Shown piece after piece: positions 1-7,857 of a DNA stretch of 47,760 bases (position 1 is its first letter; every line of letters begins with the position of its first letter). Made by a program: the position numbers and the translations under genes. The notes beneath the pieces are model-generated. The model saw only the letters and a list, made by a program, of their open reading frames with translations. It did no database searches and was not told the origin of the DNA. The DNA is from Thermoplasmatota archaeon. GTDB lineage: Archaea; Thermoplasmatota; E2; DHVEG-1. Where the stretch lies: the NCBI GenBank assembly GCA_016932245.1, contig JAFGDG010000049.1, positions 1 to 47,760 on the forward strand. Reading direction: 5' to 3'.

Positions 1-1
1 A

Positions 2-676
2 GATGGTTTGACATTTGAAAAAGTAGGAATTGCTATCCATAATGGTGAACCTGGTTCTATGGAGGAGATGGTTTCAAATTCTGCAATAATAGAGTTAAAT
101 AATGGAAGCTACAGGATGATTTATGAAGGCCGGGATGACAATTATGATAGACGACTTTTCAGTGCCTTCTCAGATGATGGTTATACTTGGTCAAAAGAAG
201 AAGGTATTAGATTCCAAGATTATGGTGATGGAAAACCTGATGAGCTTTTTACCTCTGTACCAGAAACAATTAGGTTGGACAATGGTGATTTAAGAATGTA
301 CTATACACGCGGTGTCTCATCAGCTACAGCAATATCTCATGATGAGGGTCTAACTTGGGAGAAAGAAGGAAATTTGGATCTAGGTAGAATTGTTATCGAT
401 CCAGATATTCTACGACTTGATGATGGTAGTTATAAATTGTTTTTTACAACTTTTGATGAAGAATTTGGAGTGGGTGCACAGTATGTTATGAGTGCTAGTT
501 CCTATGATGGCATTACACTTACTATTGATAGTGGTAAACGTCTTGAACCAATCTCTATCAATAATTTATTACTCGACCCAGATATTATTAGACTATCGGA
601 TGGCCCTTATAGGATGTATTTTTCTGAAATGCAAGATGATGGGTCAATCAGAATTTTAAGTGCTATAAGTAGCTAA
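2..676 (+). CDS. BNR/Asp-box beta-propeller protein, 5' end outside window
   Basis: The reading frame is open to the left edge (residues before the TTG at 8 read D-G), so this is the C-terminal part of a longer gene. Sequence shows Asp boxes of the form S-x-D-x-G-x-T-W: SDDGYTW and SHDEGLTW, with a degenerate copy SYDGITL and a partial one at the edge. A second repeat alternates with them: an (I/L)RL-x-DG-x-Y-(R/K)-(M/L)-(Y/F)-F strand, seen four times. This pattern is typical of sialidase/GH43-like five- to seven-bladed propellers, which are often secreted glycan-binding or glycan-cleaving proteins. The catalytic residues cannot be judged from a fragment, so no enzymatic activity is claimed. 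It is convergent with tyrS. Confidence 0.75.
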   Translation, partial: DGLTFEKVGIAIHNGEPGSMEEMVSNSAIIELNNGSYRMIYEGRDDNYDRRLFSAFSDDGYTWSKEEGIRFQDYGDGKPDELFTSVPETIRLDNGDLRMYYTRGVSSATAISHDEGLTWEKEGNLDLGRIVIDPDILRLDDGSYKLFFTTFDEEFGVGAQYVMSASSYDGITLTIDSGKRLEPISINNLLLDPDIIRLSDGPYRMYFSEMQDDGSIRILSAISS

Positions 677-858
677 ATGATACCTTAACGGATAGCTGCA
701 TACAAACAAAAAAGATGCGTTCTAAATGCAGTCCCCTCCTTTAAAATCCTTCTAACCCGCCAGGTCCGTCTAAAATCCACTAGGTATCGCTTTCATAATG
801 CCATGTTTTCAACACCATCAGAGCAGACAGAACCCAAAGAGCAGTTTTGTTAGAACAA

Positions 859-1899
859 TTATTGAATAATTCCTGCTTTTTTGATTTGTTGATAGTTATC
901 CGGATGCTTCTCAAAATACACGTGAACGGGCTTGAGAACCTCATTGACATACTGCGCTGTTGCATTTTTCACATCCAGTGGATGCAACCCCTCTTCAAAT
1001 GCCTCAGCCAATGCACCATAGGAATCAAACTCAAGATTTCCACCAAACTTTTCCGGCCGTTCTATCAAAAACGATTTCCCTTCCAATTCAGGAAAGATAA
1101 CAAACTTACAGATCTCAAGAACCGGATTTCCTTCCACCTGCTTTTCAGGACAATACGCCTTTTTCATTTTACTGTGTACTTCCTCTGGACTATCATGAAT
1201 AGAAATCATGGAATCCGGCTTACTTTTACTCATTTTGACTTCCAGCGGATTCATCCGTCCGCCAGCCTGCAATCCCGTCAACAGCGGGGTATGCAATGCA
1301 ACGGGAGGTTTTCTTCCAATCTTCTTTGCGACATCCCGAGCAAGCATATGCGCATGACGCTGGTCCATTCCCCCATAGGCAACATCAAGGTTAAGATAGA
1401 AAATGTCAGAGACTTGCATCGCAGGATAAAAGAGTTTAGACAAATCCTTTTCTGCTTCTTCCTCTCCGCGACCCATAATATCCAATGCTCGCTTTACCCG
1501 GGCAACGGTTGATGCTTTTGCCGTTCTCAACACCAGTTCCCAATACTTTGGGTCACTCACATACTCGCTGGCATAGACAAAGGTGACCTTGGTTTTGTCA
1601 ACACCCATGGCAGCAAAACAATCTTCCATATATTTGCCACAGAGTTTAATTTTTTCAATATCTCCTCCCAGCTTATCGTTAATATACGCATGCCAATCGG
1701 CAAGCAAAATGGTCACGTCAAAGCCGCACGAAAGAAAATCGTTAATTTTATTCGTACAAATCTTCCATCCAAGATGAACGGTTCCCGACGGTTCAAACCC
1801 AATATAGGCACGGGGCGTTGGTTTATTCAAAACCTCTTGTAGTTCTTCACGAGTAACAACTTCTTCGGTATGTGCAGTCAATTGCGCAATCTTATCCAT
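859..1899 (-). CDS. tyrS: Tyrosyl-tRNA synthetase
   Basis: This is a class I aminoacyl-tRNA synthetase that charges tRNA-Tyr. At 346 residues it is the full length of the short archaeal/eukaryotic-type TyrRS. The HIGH-like motif reads HLGW at residues 42-45 after YIGFEPSGTV, and the KMSKS loop is exact at residues 222-226. The Y-G-G-M-D-Q-R segment near residue 175 is a tyrosine-pocket signature of archaeal TyrRS, which argues against TrpRS. The gene starts 6 nt after the purB stop, so the two are probably one transcript from the promoter near 3335. Confidence 0.95.
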   Translation of the reverse strand: MDKIAQLTAHTEEVVTREELQEVLNKPTPRAYIGFEPSGTVHLGWKICTNKINDFLSCGFDVTILLADWHAYINDKLGGDIEKIKLCGKYMEDCFAAMGVDKTKVTFVYASEYVSDPKYWELVLRTAKASTVARVKRALDIMGRGEEEAEKDLSKLFYPAMQVSDIFYLNLDVAYGGMDQRHAHMLARDVAKKIGRKPPVALHTPLLTGLQAGGRMNPLEVKMSKSKPDSMISIHDSPEEVHSKMKKAYCPEKQVEGNPVLEICKFVIFPELEGKSFLIERPEKFGGNLEFDSYGALAEAFEEGLHPLDVKNATAQYVNEVLKPVHVYFEKHPDNYQQIKKAGIIQ

Positions 1900-1905
1900 G
1901 GTATC

Positions 1906-3255
1906 CTATCTCTCTAATTTGGTAATGACTCGATCAATAATCTGCTCAGTGGCACCGAGATAATTCTTCGGGTCCAATGCCGCATCAATTTCTTTTGTGG
2001 CAAGCAGTGGTTTCTTGCTCTGTTTGGCAACAAAGACTTCCTTTAACGTTTTGTGTTCTTTGGCTGCCTGTAATGCTATGGTTCTCATCAACTCATGGGC
2101 ATCTCCCCGACCCATGCCTTTGGCAATCAGCGTAGTCATCAGGGATTCGGCCATAGGAAGGCCGTTGGAGATGGTCATATTCTGCAGCATTCTTTGGGGG
2201 AAGACCTTCAGATTCTTGAACACATCATTGGTTTGATACACAATCCAGTCCGTGAGAATCAGGGAATGAGGAATAATGAAGCGTTCTGAGGACGAATTAC
2301 ACAGATCCCGCTCATGCCATTGAATGGCGTTTTCATACGCAGGAGTAAGAAAGCCACGGACGACACGGGCCAGCCCGCAGATCTGTTCACAAGTGATCGG
2401 ATTTCGTTTGTGCGGCATCGTTGACGAGCCAACCTGTTTCTTTGCTTCAAAAGCTTCGGCCACCTCGCCGATTTCATCACGTTGTAAATTCCGAATTTCG
2501 GTGGCAAACTTTTCCATGCTGGTGGCAATATTGCACAAACAACCAAGCAGTTCATTGTACCGGTCTCGGCACACAATCTGTGTGGAAACATCTTCCACTC
2601 CCAGTTTGAGCTCCCTGAGCATGTAATCTTGTAGTTTGAGGGCTTGTGTACCTAATGCAGCACCCGTACCAACGGCACCGGAAAGTTTCCCGACCAACAA
2701 TCGACTCTTGCATTCATGCATGCGTTCTAAATGACGATCTACTTCCATGGCATAGCCTGCCATTTTGAGACCAAAGGTAATGGGTATAGTATGTTGGCCA
2801 TGGGTTCTCCCCAGCATCACCGTTTTTTTGTATTTCTTTGCCAAACCGACAAACGTTTTCCGCAACTCCTTGAGTCCTGAGGAAAGATAGGCGGTTGCTG
2901 CGGCAAATTGCAATGCATTTGCCGTATCTACAATATCGTAACTCGTGGCACCAAGATGGATGTATTTTCCGGCAGTACCCTCACATTGCTCAGCAAGCGC
3001 ACGAGTAACGGCCATAACGTCGTGTTTCGTTTCTTTTTCTATCTCGGCCACTCGTTTGAGTTTGACAAACAACACCGATGCTTTTTTGGTAATCTCTTTG
3101 GCATCCTTGTCTGAGATATTGCCCACTTTTGCATGAGCGCGAGCAAGGGCGGCCTCAACATCCAAGAGATACTGCAGGCGCTGGTGCTCATCAAAAATCG
3201 TCTTGAGTTCCTCTCTTCCATATCGATAATCAAGTGGGCATACGGGGCTGTACAT
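1906..3255 (-). CDS. purB: Adenylosuccinate lyase
   Basis: The enzyme catalyses two fumarate-releasing steps of purine synthesis (SAICAR to AICAR, and adenylosuccinate to AMP). The fumarase/aspartase superfamily signature SSTMPHKRNP is present, with the H-x-Q and T-x-Y-D style segments (RTHGQHT, GATSYD) before it. The open frame extends 53 codons upstream, but the ATG at 3255 (MYSPVCPLDYRYG) matches the usual family N-terminus and follows a GGAG ribosome site (GGAGATTTCCC). The upstream extension is therefore rejected, giving 449 aa. It is followed immediately by tyrS. Confidence 0.94.
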   Translation of the reverse strand: MYSPVCPLDYRYGREELKTIFDEHQRLQYLLDVEAALARAHAKVGNISDKDAKEITKKASVLFVKLKRVAEIEKETKHDVMAVTRALAEQCEGTAGKYIHLGATSYDIVDTANALQFAAATAYLSSGLKELRKTFVGLAKKYKKTVMLGRTHGQHTIPITFGLKMAGYAMEVDRHLERMHECKSRLLVGKLSGAVGTGAALGTQALKLQDYMLRELKLGVEDVSTQIVCRDRYNELLGCLCNIATSMEKFATEIRNLQRDEIGEVAEAFEAKKQVGSSTMPHKRNPITCEQICGLARVVRGFLTPAYENAIQWHERDLCNSSSERFIIPHSLILTDWIVYQTNDVFKNLKVFPQRMLQNMTISNGLPMAESLMTTLIAKGMGRGDAHELMRTIALQAAKEHKTLKEVFVAKQSKKPLLATKEIDAALDPKNYLGATEQIIDRVITKLER

Positions 3256-3327
3256 GGGAAATCTCCAATCAAAGAATCCCGTTATGCTTAATGATTTTTT
3301 CCACCGCCCTCTAGAATTCAAAGAGAC

Positions 3328-3345
3328 ATCTTTTATATATGGCCT
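3328..3345. promoter_or_regulatory. Shared divergent TATA element of purB and the 3382 gene
   Basis: TTTTATATATGG at 3331-3342 is near-symmetric and reads as an archaeal TATA box on both strands. On the plus strand it lies about 45 nt before the ATG at 3382, which is preceded by AGGGAGG at 3368-3374. On the minus strand it lies about 75 nt before the purB ATG. No other TATA-like sequence stands out in the 126-bp divergent gap. Assigned by pattern only. Confidence 0.55.
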
Positions 3346-3381
3346 AAAGAGTACTAGAAGACACAGTAGGGAGGAAAAATT

Positions 3382-3924
3382 ATGGATAAATCTGAGAAAG
3401 AAATGATACATCAACCTGGATTTGGATGGCGTGTGTCCCTCTCAATACTTGTTGGTGTCGGGTGGCTGATCTTTTTAGTTCTTTGGCTCTTTTTTTATGC
3501 AGAGATATTCAGCTGGGAAAAGAACGTCGCGATATTTTTGCTTTCCATCCTTCTGGTTGGCGTCATACTAGGCATCCCTTGGACGATTTGGGGAGTGCGC
3601 TTTCGAACCAGACAAGAGAACGAAATATGGCATATGAAAGGATTCAGAACCCGCGTGTATGCATCAGTTGTTGTTGCATTAGTAATGGTCGTCTTTTTGA
3701 TTTGCTGGTTCTGGTTCTTTGCGGAACCCTTTAGTGTCTACCAAAATCTGGCCATCTTCATTGTCTCGATTCTTACGGTCGGTGGCATCATGGGCGCATC
3801 GTGGGCACCGTGGGGCATGAAGCATGGCCCTGAATTCGATCAGCATCCCAAAGGGAAAGCAGCATACTATCACGAAGAAATAGATGGTGAAGAAAACAAA
3901 AAAGACACCACCTCCAACGAATAA
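3382..3924 (+). CDS. Four-TM membrane protein with internal tandem duplication
   Basis: I do not recognise a named family. The 180-residue product has four hydrophobic segments in two repeats. Residues about 12-74 and 83-145 align by eye: G-F-x-x-R-V-x-x-S, then W/F-F-(F/Y)-A-E-x-F-S, then N-(V/L)-A-I-F-(L/V)-x-S-I-L, then G-x-P/S-W-x-x-W-G. The C-terminal 35 residues are charged and hydrophilic. A strong ribosome site (AGGGAGG, 7 nt spacing) supports the ATG at 3382. The stop codon lies inside the loop of a terminator hairpin. It is divergent from purB and convergent with the membrane gene at 3990. Confidence 0.75.
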   Translation: MDKSEKEMIHQPGFGWRVSLSILVGVGWLIFLVLWLFFYAEIFSWEKNVAIFLLSILLVGVILGIPWTIWGVRFRTRQENEIWHMKGFRTRVYASVVVALVMVVFLICWFWFFAEPFSVYQNLAIFIVSILTVGGIMGASWAPWGMKHGPEFDQHPKGKAAYYHEEIDGEENKKDTTSNE

Positions 3925-3947
3925 ATCGTTGGATTCTTTTTCTTTTT
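3913..3947 (+). terminator. Hairpin plus T-tract after the 3382 gene
   Basis: A perfect 8-bp inverted repeat, TCCAACGA (3913-3920) and TCGTTGGA (3926-3933), has a 5-nt loop and is followed by TTCTTTTTCTTTTT. The gene's TAA stop falls in the loop. The following A-rich stretch gives a T-rich run on the other strand, so the element may also stop the convergent gene ending at 3990. Confidence 0.7.
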
Positions 3948-3989
3948 AAAAAATAAAGAAAGGGAAAAGAAGGGGCGGATTGATACGAA

Positions 3990-4499
3990 TTACTCAGGTC
4001 TTGCAATCCTTGACCAAATATTTGTGACAAAAAGGATTATCGCACCAATCAAGAATACATAAAAGCCCCAGCCAAGCCCTGAATGAATACCAAATGTAGT
4101 TAGGTCGGATGTATCTGGTATGTTCACAATATAGTAGACGATCGTGATAATCGCTACAATAAATGTGAGGAAACCGCAGATTTCACCGATGTTTTGCATC
4201 ATTGATCTATCTCCAAATCCAACCATTGTCCCAAGAATTCCTATCAGGGTAATGCCTGCTAGAATTATGGTTAGTATCGCCATGTACATTATGGTATCAA
4301 CTTCACTTCTATCAATAGATGTGATTAAAGTAGTTGCACCGGTTCCACCGCTAAAGATTGTTTCCATCAAACCAACATCGATTGATGCTTTTACGCCAAA
4401 AAACTCTCCACTTATCGTATACCAAGGCCCTATGAATCCCATTGTGAATACAATTATTGCTAAAACAGCCCCTATTGCTGTGTAATTATATTTTGCCAT
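3990..4499 (-). CDS. Four-TM membrane protein of unknown function
   Basis: The protein has 169 residues and no recognised family. Hydrophobic segments are at about residues 9-27, 70-92, 104-125 and 145-163. A Gly/Thr/Ser-rich extracytoplasmic-type loop follows the first segment (residues 28-68). The start is supported by GGGAGG five nt before the ATG. Upstream on the same strand are TATA-like sequences (around 4537-4548 and 4561-4570) and one copy of a 17-nt repeat (4583-4599) that also precedes the neighbouring membrane gene. Confidence 0.7.
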   Translation of the reverse strand: MAKYNYTAIGAVLAIIVFTMGFIGPWYTISGEFFGVKASIDVGLMETIFSGGTGATTLITSIDRSEVDTIMYMAILTIILAGITLIGILGTMVGFGDRSMMQNIGEICGFLTFIVAIITIVYYIVNIPDTSDLTTFGIHSGLGWGFYVFLIGAIILFVTNIWSRIARPE

Positions 4500-4582
4500 T
4501 CTTCCTCCCTCGATCTACAATTTGAAAACTGCTACTATTTTAAAAACCCTGGGGTAACAGGTTTATATACCCATCCTATGTC

Positions 4583-4599
4583 CATGGGTTCAAATCCCT
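4583..4599. repeat. tRNA T-arm-like 17-nt direct repeat, copy 1
   Basis: The sequence catgggttcaaatccct contains GGGTTCAAATCCC, the classic T-arm core (G-TTCRAAT-C). The flanks do not form an acceptor, D or anticodon arm, so it is not a tRNA gene. A second copy with one mismatch is at 5128-5144 in the same orientation. Read on the minus strand, this copy lies 84 bp before the start of the 3990-4499 gene. Confidence 0.6.
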
Positions 4600-4631
4600 G
4601 CATTATTAATTATCAAAAGATAAAAAGAGGA

Positions 4632-5036
4632 TTATTCTTTCTTGACCATAATTCTTGCTACGATTGAAAGAATCAATCCTGCTGCTCCTATTGAAAAAAA
4701 ACTACCAATGGTAAGGTTCTTCTCCATATAAGCAACGACAATTGAAACTATCAAACCAATCAAACCAAGTCCTGTTCCAAGGCTAATAAGAAGTTTACCG
4801 GTTCCAATTTTATCTTTACCTATTAATAAACCACCTGCAATTACCGCAATACCGCCTAATGATGCGATAAAAATTAAAATGACAAATACAATCTGAACTA
4901 TACTATTATCCATGATATGGGTAGTAACAAAATCCTTAATTGTTTCCCATGTTGCTACACCACTTACCCCTGCCACTAACAATAATATACCTGCTGCAAT
5001 GGCAATAATCATAGCTTTACTATTTTGTGATGTCAT
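4632..5036 (-). CDS. Four-TM membrane protein of unknown function
   Basis: The ATG at 5036 is preferred over the TTG at 5054. The sequence between them contains GGTGGAGG, a strong ribosome site that would be wasted inside the coding region. The 134-residue product has four hydrophobic segments at roughly residues 7-28, 45-70, 84-105 and 108-130, with short polar loops and a basic C-terminus. No family is recognised. It has the same general architecture as the 3990 gene but no convincing alignment to it. A TTTTTAAAC TATA-like box lies about 45 nt upstream, and repeat copy 2 lies 92 bp upstream. Confidence 0.7.
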   Translation of the reverse strand: MTSQNSKAMIIAIAAGILLLVAGVSGVATWETIKDFVTTHIMDNSIVQIVFVILIFIASLGGIAVIAGGLLIGKDKIGTGKLLISLGTGLGLIGLIVSIVVAYMEKNLTIGSFFSIGAAGLILSIVARIMVKKE

Positions 5037-5127
5037 TATTTTTCCTCCACCCAATATAATATTATGTAATTTATTATGAGTTTAAAAAGAATTTCCAAGT
5101 CCTTGTATTTGATTTTTTCTAATAAAT

Positions 5128-5144
5128 CATGGGTTCAACTCCCT
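5128..5144. repeat. tRNA T-arm-like 17-nt direct repeat, copy 2
   Basis: The sequence catgggttcaactccct matches copy 1 (4583-4599) at 16 of 17 positions, in the same orientation and 545 bp away. It again holds a T-arm core (GGGTTCAACTCCC) without the rest of a tRNA. It sits in the 243-bp gap between the 4632-5036 gene and arsM. Apart from the promoter region of the 4632 gene I see nothing else in that gap. Confidence 0.6.
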
Positions 5145-5279
5145 TCCCTTGCGTGCAACCTTGCGCAAGTTTGTTAGTCAATTTTTATCTTTTCTCAATC
5201 AATGACTTGATCTTTTGGTAAGTGGATGTTTAAATAATGTATAGTTAAAAACGTAATACCACAGTAACTGAAGTATTGT

Positions 5280-6014
5280 TTACTTATATAGTTCGACCTT
5301 CAAACTCTCTAGATGTATCCCGTTATACTGTCTTTTACTGATAGCTACGTCTTCGTCTAAAATGCGATAGGTAAAACCAGCATTGGTAATAATTTCTAGA
5401 TACTCATCTTTTAACAGTGCTCCACTCACACATCCAGCAAGTAGCTCATCATTATTTTTCTGCTCTTCAGTTAACTCATCCAATAACACAATATCAGAAA
5501 CGTACATTCGTCCTGTTTTTTTCAAAACACGATGCGCTTCCTTAAAAACCTTTGATTTATCAGGAGAAAGATTGATTACGCAGTTACTAATGATGACATC
5601 GATCGATTCATTTTCAACCGGTAACTGTTCAATATCGCCAAGCCTAAATTCTACATTTTTAAAACCATATGTATGGGCAAGATTTCTTGCTTTTTCAACC
5701 ATTTCTTCCGTCATATCTACGCCGATTACCTTTCCCGTATCGCCTACTTTTTTTACAGCTAAAAACGCATCAAAACCTGCACCTGAACCTAAATCCAATA
5801 CGACGTCGCCTTCAGAAATATTTGACAAAGCCACAGGATTTCCACATCCAAGTCCCATATTTGCTTCTGATGCAGTTGCAATTTCTTCGTCAGTATACCC
5901 CATGGATTTTGCAATCTCTACATCATTTTGTGAGCCACATGAACAACTGCAACTTCCGCCACTTTTAGCAATTTTACCGTAACTATTCTTTACAATTTTT
6001 TTTACATCCTTCAT
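5280..6014 (-). CDS. arsM: Arsenite S-adenosylmethionine methyltransferase
   Basis: The enzyme methylates trivalent arsenic using SAM, in the cytoplasm. It is 244 residues. The class I methyltransferase motif I is VLDLGSGAGFDAFLA, followed by VIGVDMTEEM and the motif NCVINLSPDK, whose cysteine is one of the arsenic-binding residues of ArsM. A second conserved Cys is in LAGCVSGAL, and GLGCGNP supplies another. The N-terminus carries a Cys-rich SCSCSC stretch. The start codon lies 1 nt after the folP stop, so it is the last gene of the folate operon rather than part of an ars operon. No arsR-like regulator is visible nearby. Confidence 0.9.
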   Translation of the reverse strand: MKDVKKIVKNSYGKIAKSGGSCSCSCGSQNDVEIAKSMGYTDEEIATASEANMGLGCGNPVALSNISEGDVVLDLGSGAGFDAFLAVKKVGDTGKVIGVDMTEEMVEKARNLAHTYGFKNVEFRLGDIEQLPVENESIDVIISNCVINLSPDKSKVFKEAHRVLKKTGRMYVSDIVLLDELTEEQKNNDELLAGCVSGALLKDEYLEIITNAGFTYRILDEDVAISKRQYNGIHLESLKVELYK

Positions 6015-6015
6015 A

Positions 6016-6873
6016 CTATCTACCTATGCACGTTATGATATCAACACATCTTTTTGTTTCTTTTACATCATGAACCCGAAGGATATCAGCACCGTTCATT
6101 ACTGCAATGCATGCTGCTGCCAGGCTCCCTTCCAAGCGTTCGGAAACAGGAAAAGGCGTTTTTTCACCACACACATTGCCGATAAACGTTTTCCGAGAGG
6201 CACCAATCATGAGCGGATATCCGAGTGTTTTCAATTCAGACAATCGCCGCAAGATCTCACAGTTGTCTTCAATGCCCCTTCCCGTTCGTTTGCCAAATCC
6301 CAGACCAGGATCAACGATAATGTTTTCCTTTTTGATATCATGGAACAAGGCATAGTCTGCCCGTTCTTTCAAAAAGGCACGTATCTCGCGTACCACATCG
6401 GTATAGGTAGGATGTTTTTGCATATCGCGCGGATTTCCCTTCATATGCATCAGACAAACGGGAACGTCGTATTCAGCGACGATATTGACCAGTTTTGTAT
6501 CGCCCTGTAACGCGGTGATGTCATTGACCATGGCAACACCGAGATCCAGTGCCCTCATGGCAACATCTGCGTTGTAGGTGTCAATGGAAAGAGGAATACT
6601 CACCTTGTCAACCAGTTCTCTGATAATAGGAATAACCCGTTTCATCTCTTCATCGGTTGAAACCTTCATTGCACCGGGTCGTGTTGACTCTCCCCCTATA
6701 TCAATAAGGTCTGCGCCTTGCTGCTCCATTGCGAGGGCATGGTTGACGGCCTGTTCTGTTGAAGTATAGCGTCCGCCATCGGCAAAAGAATCTGGGGTGA
6801 GGTTTAAAATACCCATAACAAGCGGTCGTTTTCCCAGGGTGAACGTTTTTTTTCCAATGGTTAACGAGGTCAT
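6016..6873 (-). CDS. folP: Dihydropteroate synthase, catalytic domain
   Basis: The enzyme condenses p-aminobenzoate with dihydropterin pyrophosphate to give dihydropteroate in folate synthesis. The 285-residue TIM barrel shows both family signatures: MGILNLTPDSFADGG near residue 20 and DIGGESTRPGA near residue 58. It also has SIDTYN, NDITAL, DPGLGFGK and the GASRK segment. The ATG overlaps the stop of the upstream small gene (6870-7241) by 4 nt, indicating coupled translation. In several anaerobic bacteria that small domain is fused to the N-terminus of FolP. Confidence 0.94.
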   Translation of the reverse strand: MTSLTIGKKTFTLGKRPLVMGILNLTPDSFADGGRYTSTEQAVNHALAMEQQGADLIDIGGESTRPGAMKVSTDEEMKRVIPIIRELVDKVSIPLSIDTYNADVAMRALDLGVAMVNDITALQGDTKLVNIVAEYDVPVCLMHMKGNPRDMQKHPTYTDVVREIRAFLKERADYALFHDIKKENIIVDPGLGFGKRTGRGIEDNCEILRRLSELKTLGYPLMIGASRKTFIGNVCGEKTPFPVSERLEGSLAAACIAVMNGADILRVHDVKETKRCVDIITCIGR

Positions 6874-7241
6874 CTCACGTCCTTCACTACCTGATCGATT
6901 TCGTCTGCAATGGTACGGAGCCGAGGATAATGTCGCTTGAGTTTTTCCACCAGGGTTTGTAATTGAGCGAGTGTACCCATGATGAGAATGTCTCCTGTTT
7001 TCTCGTGTAATTCAAAGGTCTTTTGGGGAACGGCCACTTCCCCGCCGAGAGAAAGCATATCTTGTTTGATGATAATGGCGTCCTGAAGCACCACGTGTTC
7101 CAGTTTGATGACTTTTAACACCGCTTTTGGTGCCATGATGTCTATGCTATGAGGGTCGCTCCCAATGTTGAGTATTGCCTGTCTTGCGTCATGCATGGTG
7201 TGTATATCTACAATATGAGGATTATGGTCGGTCACAAACAC
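6870..7241 (-). CDS. Detached FolP N-terminal accessory domain
   Basis: The product has 123 residues and starts at GTG (7241), with a second GTG at 7235 possible. Features include ILNIGSDPHSIDIMAPKA, a VIKLEHVVLQDAIIIKQDML stretch, LSLGGEVAVP and GDILIMGTLAQL. From family knowledge, this resembles the roughly 110-residue N-terminal extension seen on FolP of clostridial and related bacteria (I-G-V-D-P, IKQ-(E/D)-ML, GG-(D/E)-(A/V)-AV, LLMGT). That recognition is from memory and not verified by search. Here it is a separate gene overlapping folP by 4 nt, so the two products probably form a complex. Its own biochemical role is unknown. Confidence 0.72.
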   Translation of the reverse strand: MFVTDHNPHIVDIHTMHDARQAILNIGSDPHSIDIMAPKAVLKVIKLEHVVLQDAIIIKQDMLSLGGEVAVPQKTFELHEKTGDILIMGTLAQLQTLVEKLKRHYPRLRTIADEIDQVVKDVR

Positions 7242-7285
7242 ACAGAATACAGTTTTTCTATATCAAATATTTGTAGAAAACAAAA

Positions 7286-7510
7286 TCATTTCTTTTTTTG
7301 CTTCTCTCGTGCTTTTTTTACTTTGATGGGAAGATACAGAATATAAAAAATGACAAAAAACTCAATATTCCCCATAATAATTAGCATGATTGGGTCCCGA
7401 AAGATTCCACTCCAGGTATAATAATGGAACGCCCCTAATGCAAATGTGACCAAAAGTGCAATAATGACATAGATGACAATAAGTTCTTTTTCACTTCGAT
7501 GTTCAAACAT
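7286..7510 (-). CDS. Small two-TM membrane protein
   Basis: The product has 74 residues with hydrophobic segments at about 11-28 and 40-62 and a Lys-rich C-terminus (KVKKAREKQKKK), so the C-terminus is probably cytoplasmic. No family is recognised. There is no clear ribosome site. A TATA-like TTAATATG about 25 nt upstream would fit a leaderless transcript. It lies between the folC side and the folP side of the folate block, next to another two-TM gene. Confidence 0.6.
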   Translation of the reverse strand: MFEHRSEKELIVIYVIIALLVTFALGAFHYYTWSGIFRDPIMLIIMGNIEFFVIFYILYLPIKVKKAREKQKKK

Positions 7511-7560
7511 GAGCTCAAGCTATCAACTTTGTCATATTAACATTTTTGGAGGCAAGAAGT

Positions 7561-7824
7561 TTACTGCTTGGTGTATTTTTTCCTTTCGTGTTCAAACACA
7601 GAAGATCCAATCAATGTTAGAGCAATAAATAACACGCTTACAATCAGCGTCCATACCCATAACTCGACAGGGCTTTGAGGGCCTATTGCCCAATATTGAA
7701 TATAAAGAAAGAACAATCCCGCTCCAACAATTACTGCCGTTAATAGAACGGTTTTCCTTCTATTCATGTTCTGATAGAACCATTTCTCGGTTTCAATATG
7801 CCTTTGTTTATAGTCCATCTGCAT
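7561..7824 (-). CDS. Small two-TM membrane protein
   Basis: The product has 87 residues. A charged N-terminus (QRHIETEKWFYQNMNRRK) precedes two hydrophobic segments at about 29-47 and 55-76, and it ends in a charged tail FEHERKKYTKQ. GGTGATGGG lies just before the ATG. A start two codons later (MDYK) is equally possible. No family is recognised. It is located 33 nt after folC on the minus strand and may be cotranscribed. Confidence 0.6.
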   Translation of the reverse strand: MQMDYKQRHIETEKWFYQNMNRRKTVLLTAVIVGAGLFFLYIQYWAIGPQSPVELWVWTLIVSVLFIALTLIGSSVFEHERKKYTKQ

Positions 7825-7857
7825 CCCATCACCATTTTGTAAACCGCATGGACCGTA

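Noticed and set aside
677-858. Minus-strand reading frame (KEGTAFRTHLF...) and GGATTTTA-like repeats that might be a transposase remnant
   Set aside because: No recognisable family, no inverted repeats, and no start with a ribosome site. The stretch between the propeller gene and tyrS appears to hold only convergent 3' ends.
3256-3414. N-terminal 53-codon extension of purB
   Set aside because: It lies in the divergent promoter region, is not family-like, and the internal ATG at 3255 has its own GGAG site.
4520-4610. Possible tRNA gene around the GGGTTCAAATCCC core (also at 5128)
   Set aside because: Only three T-stem pairs form, and no acceptor, D or anticodon stem can be drawn at either place.
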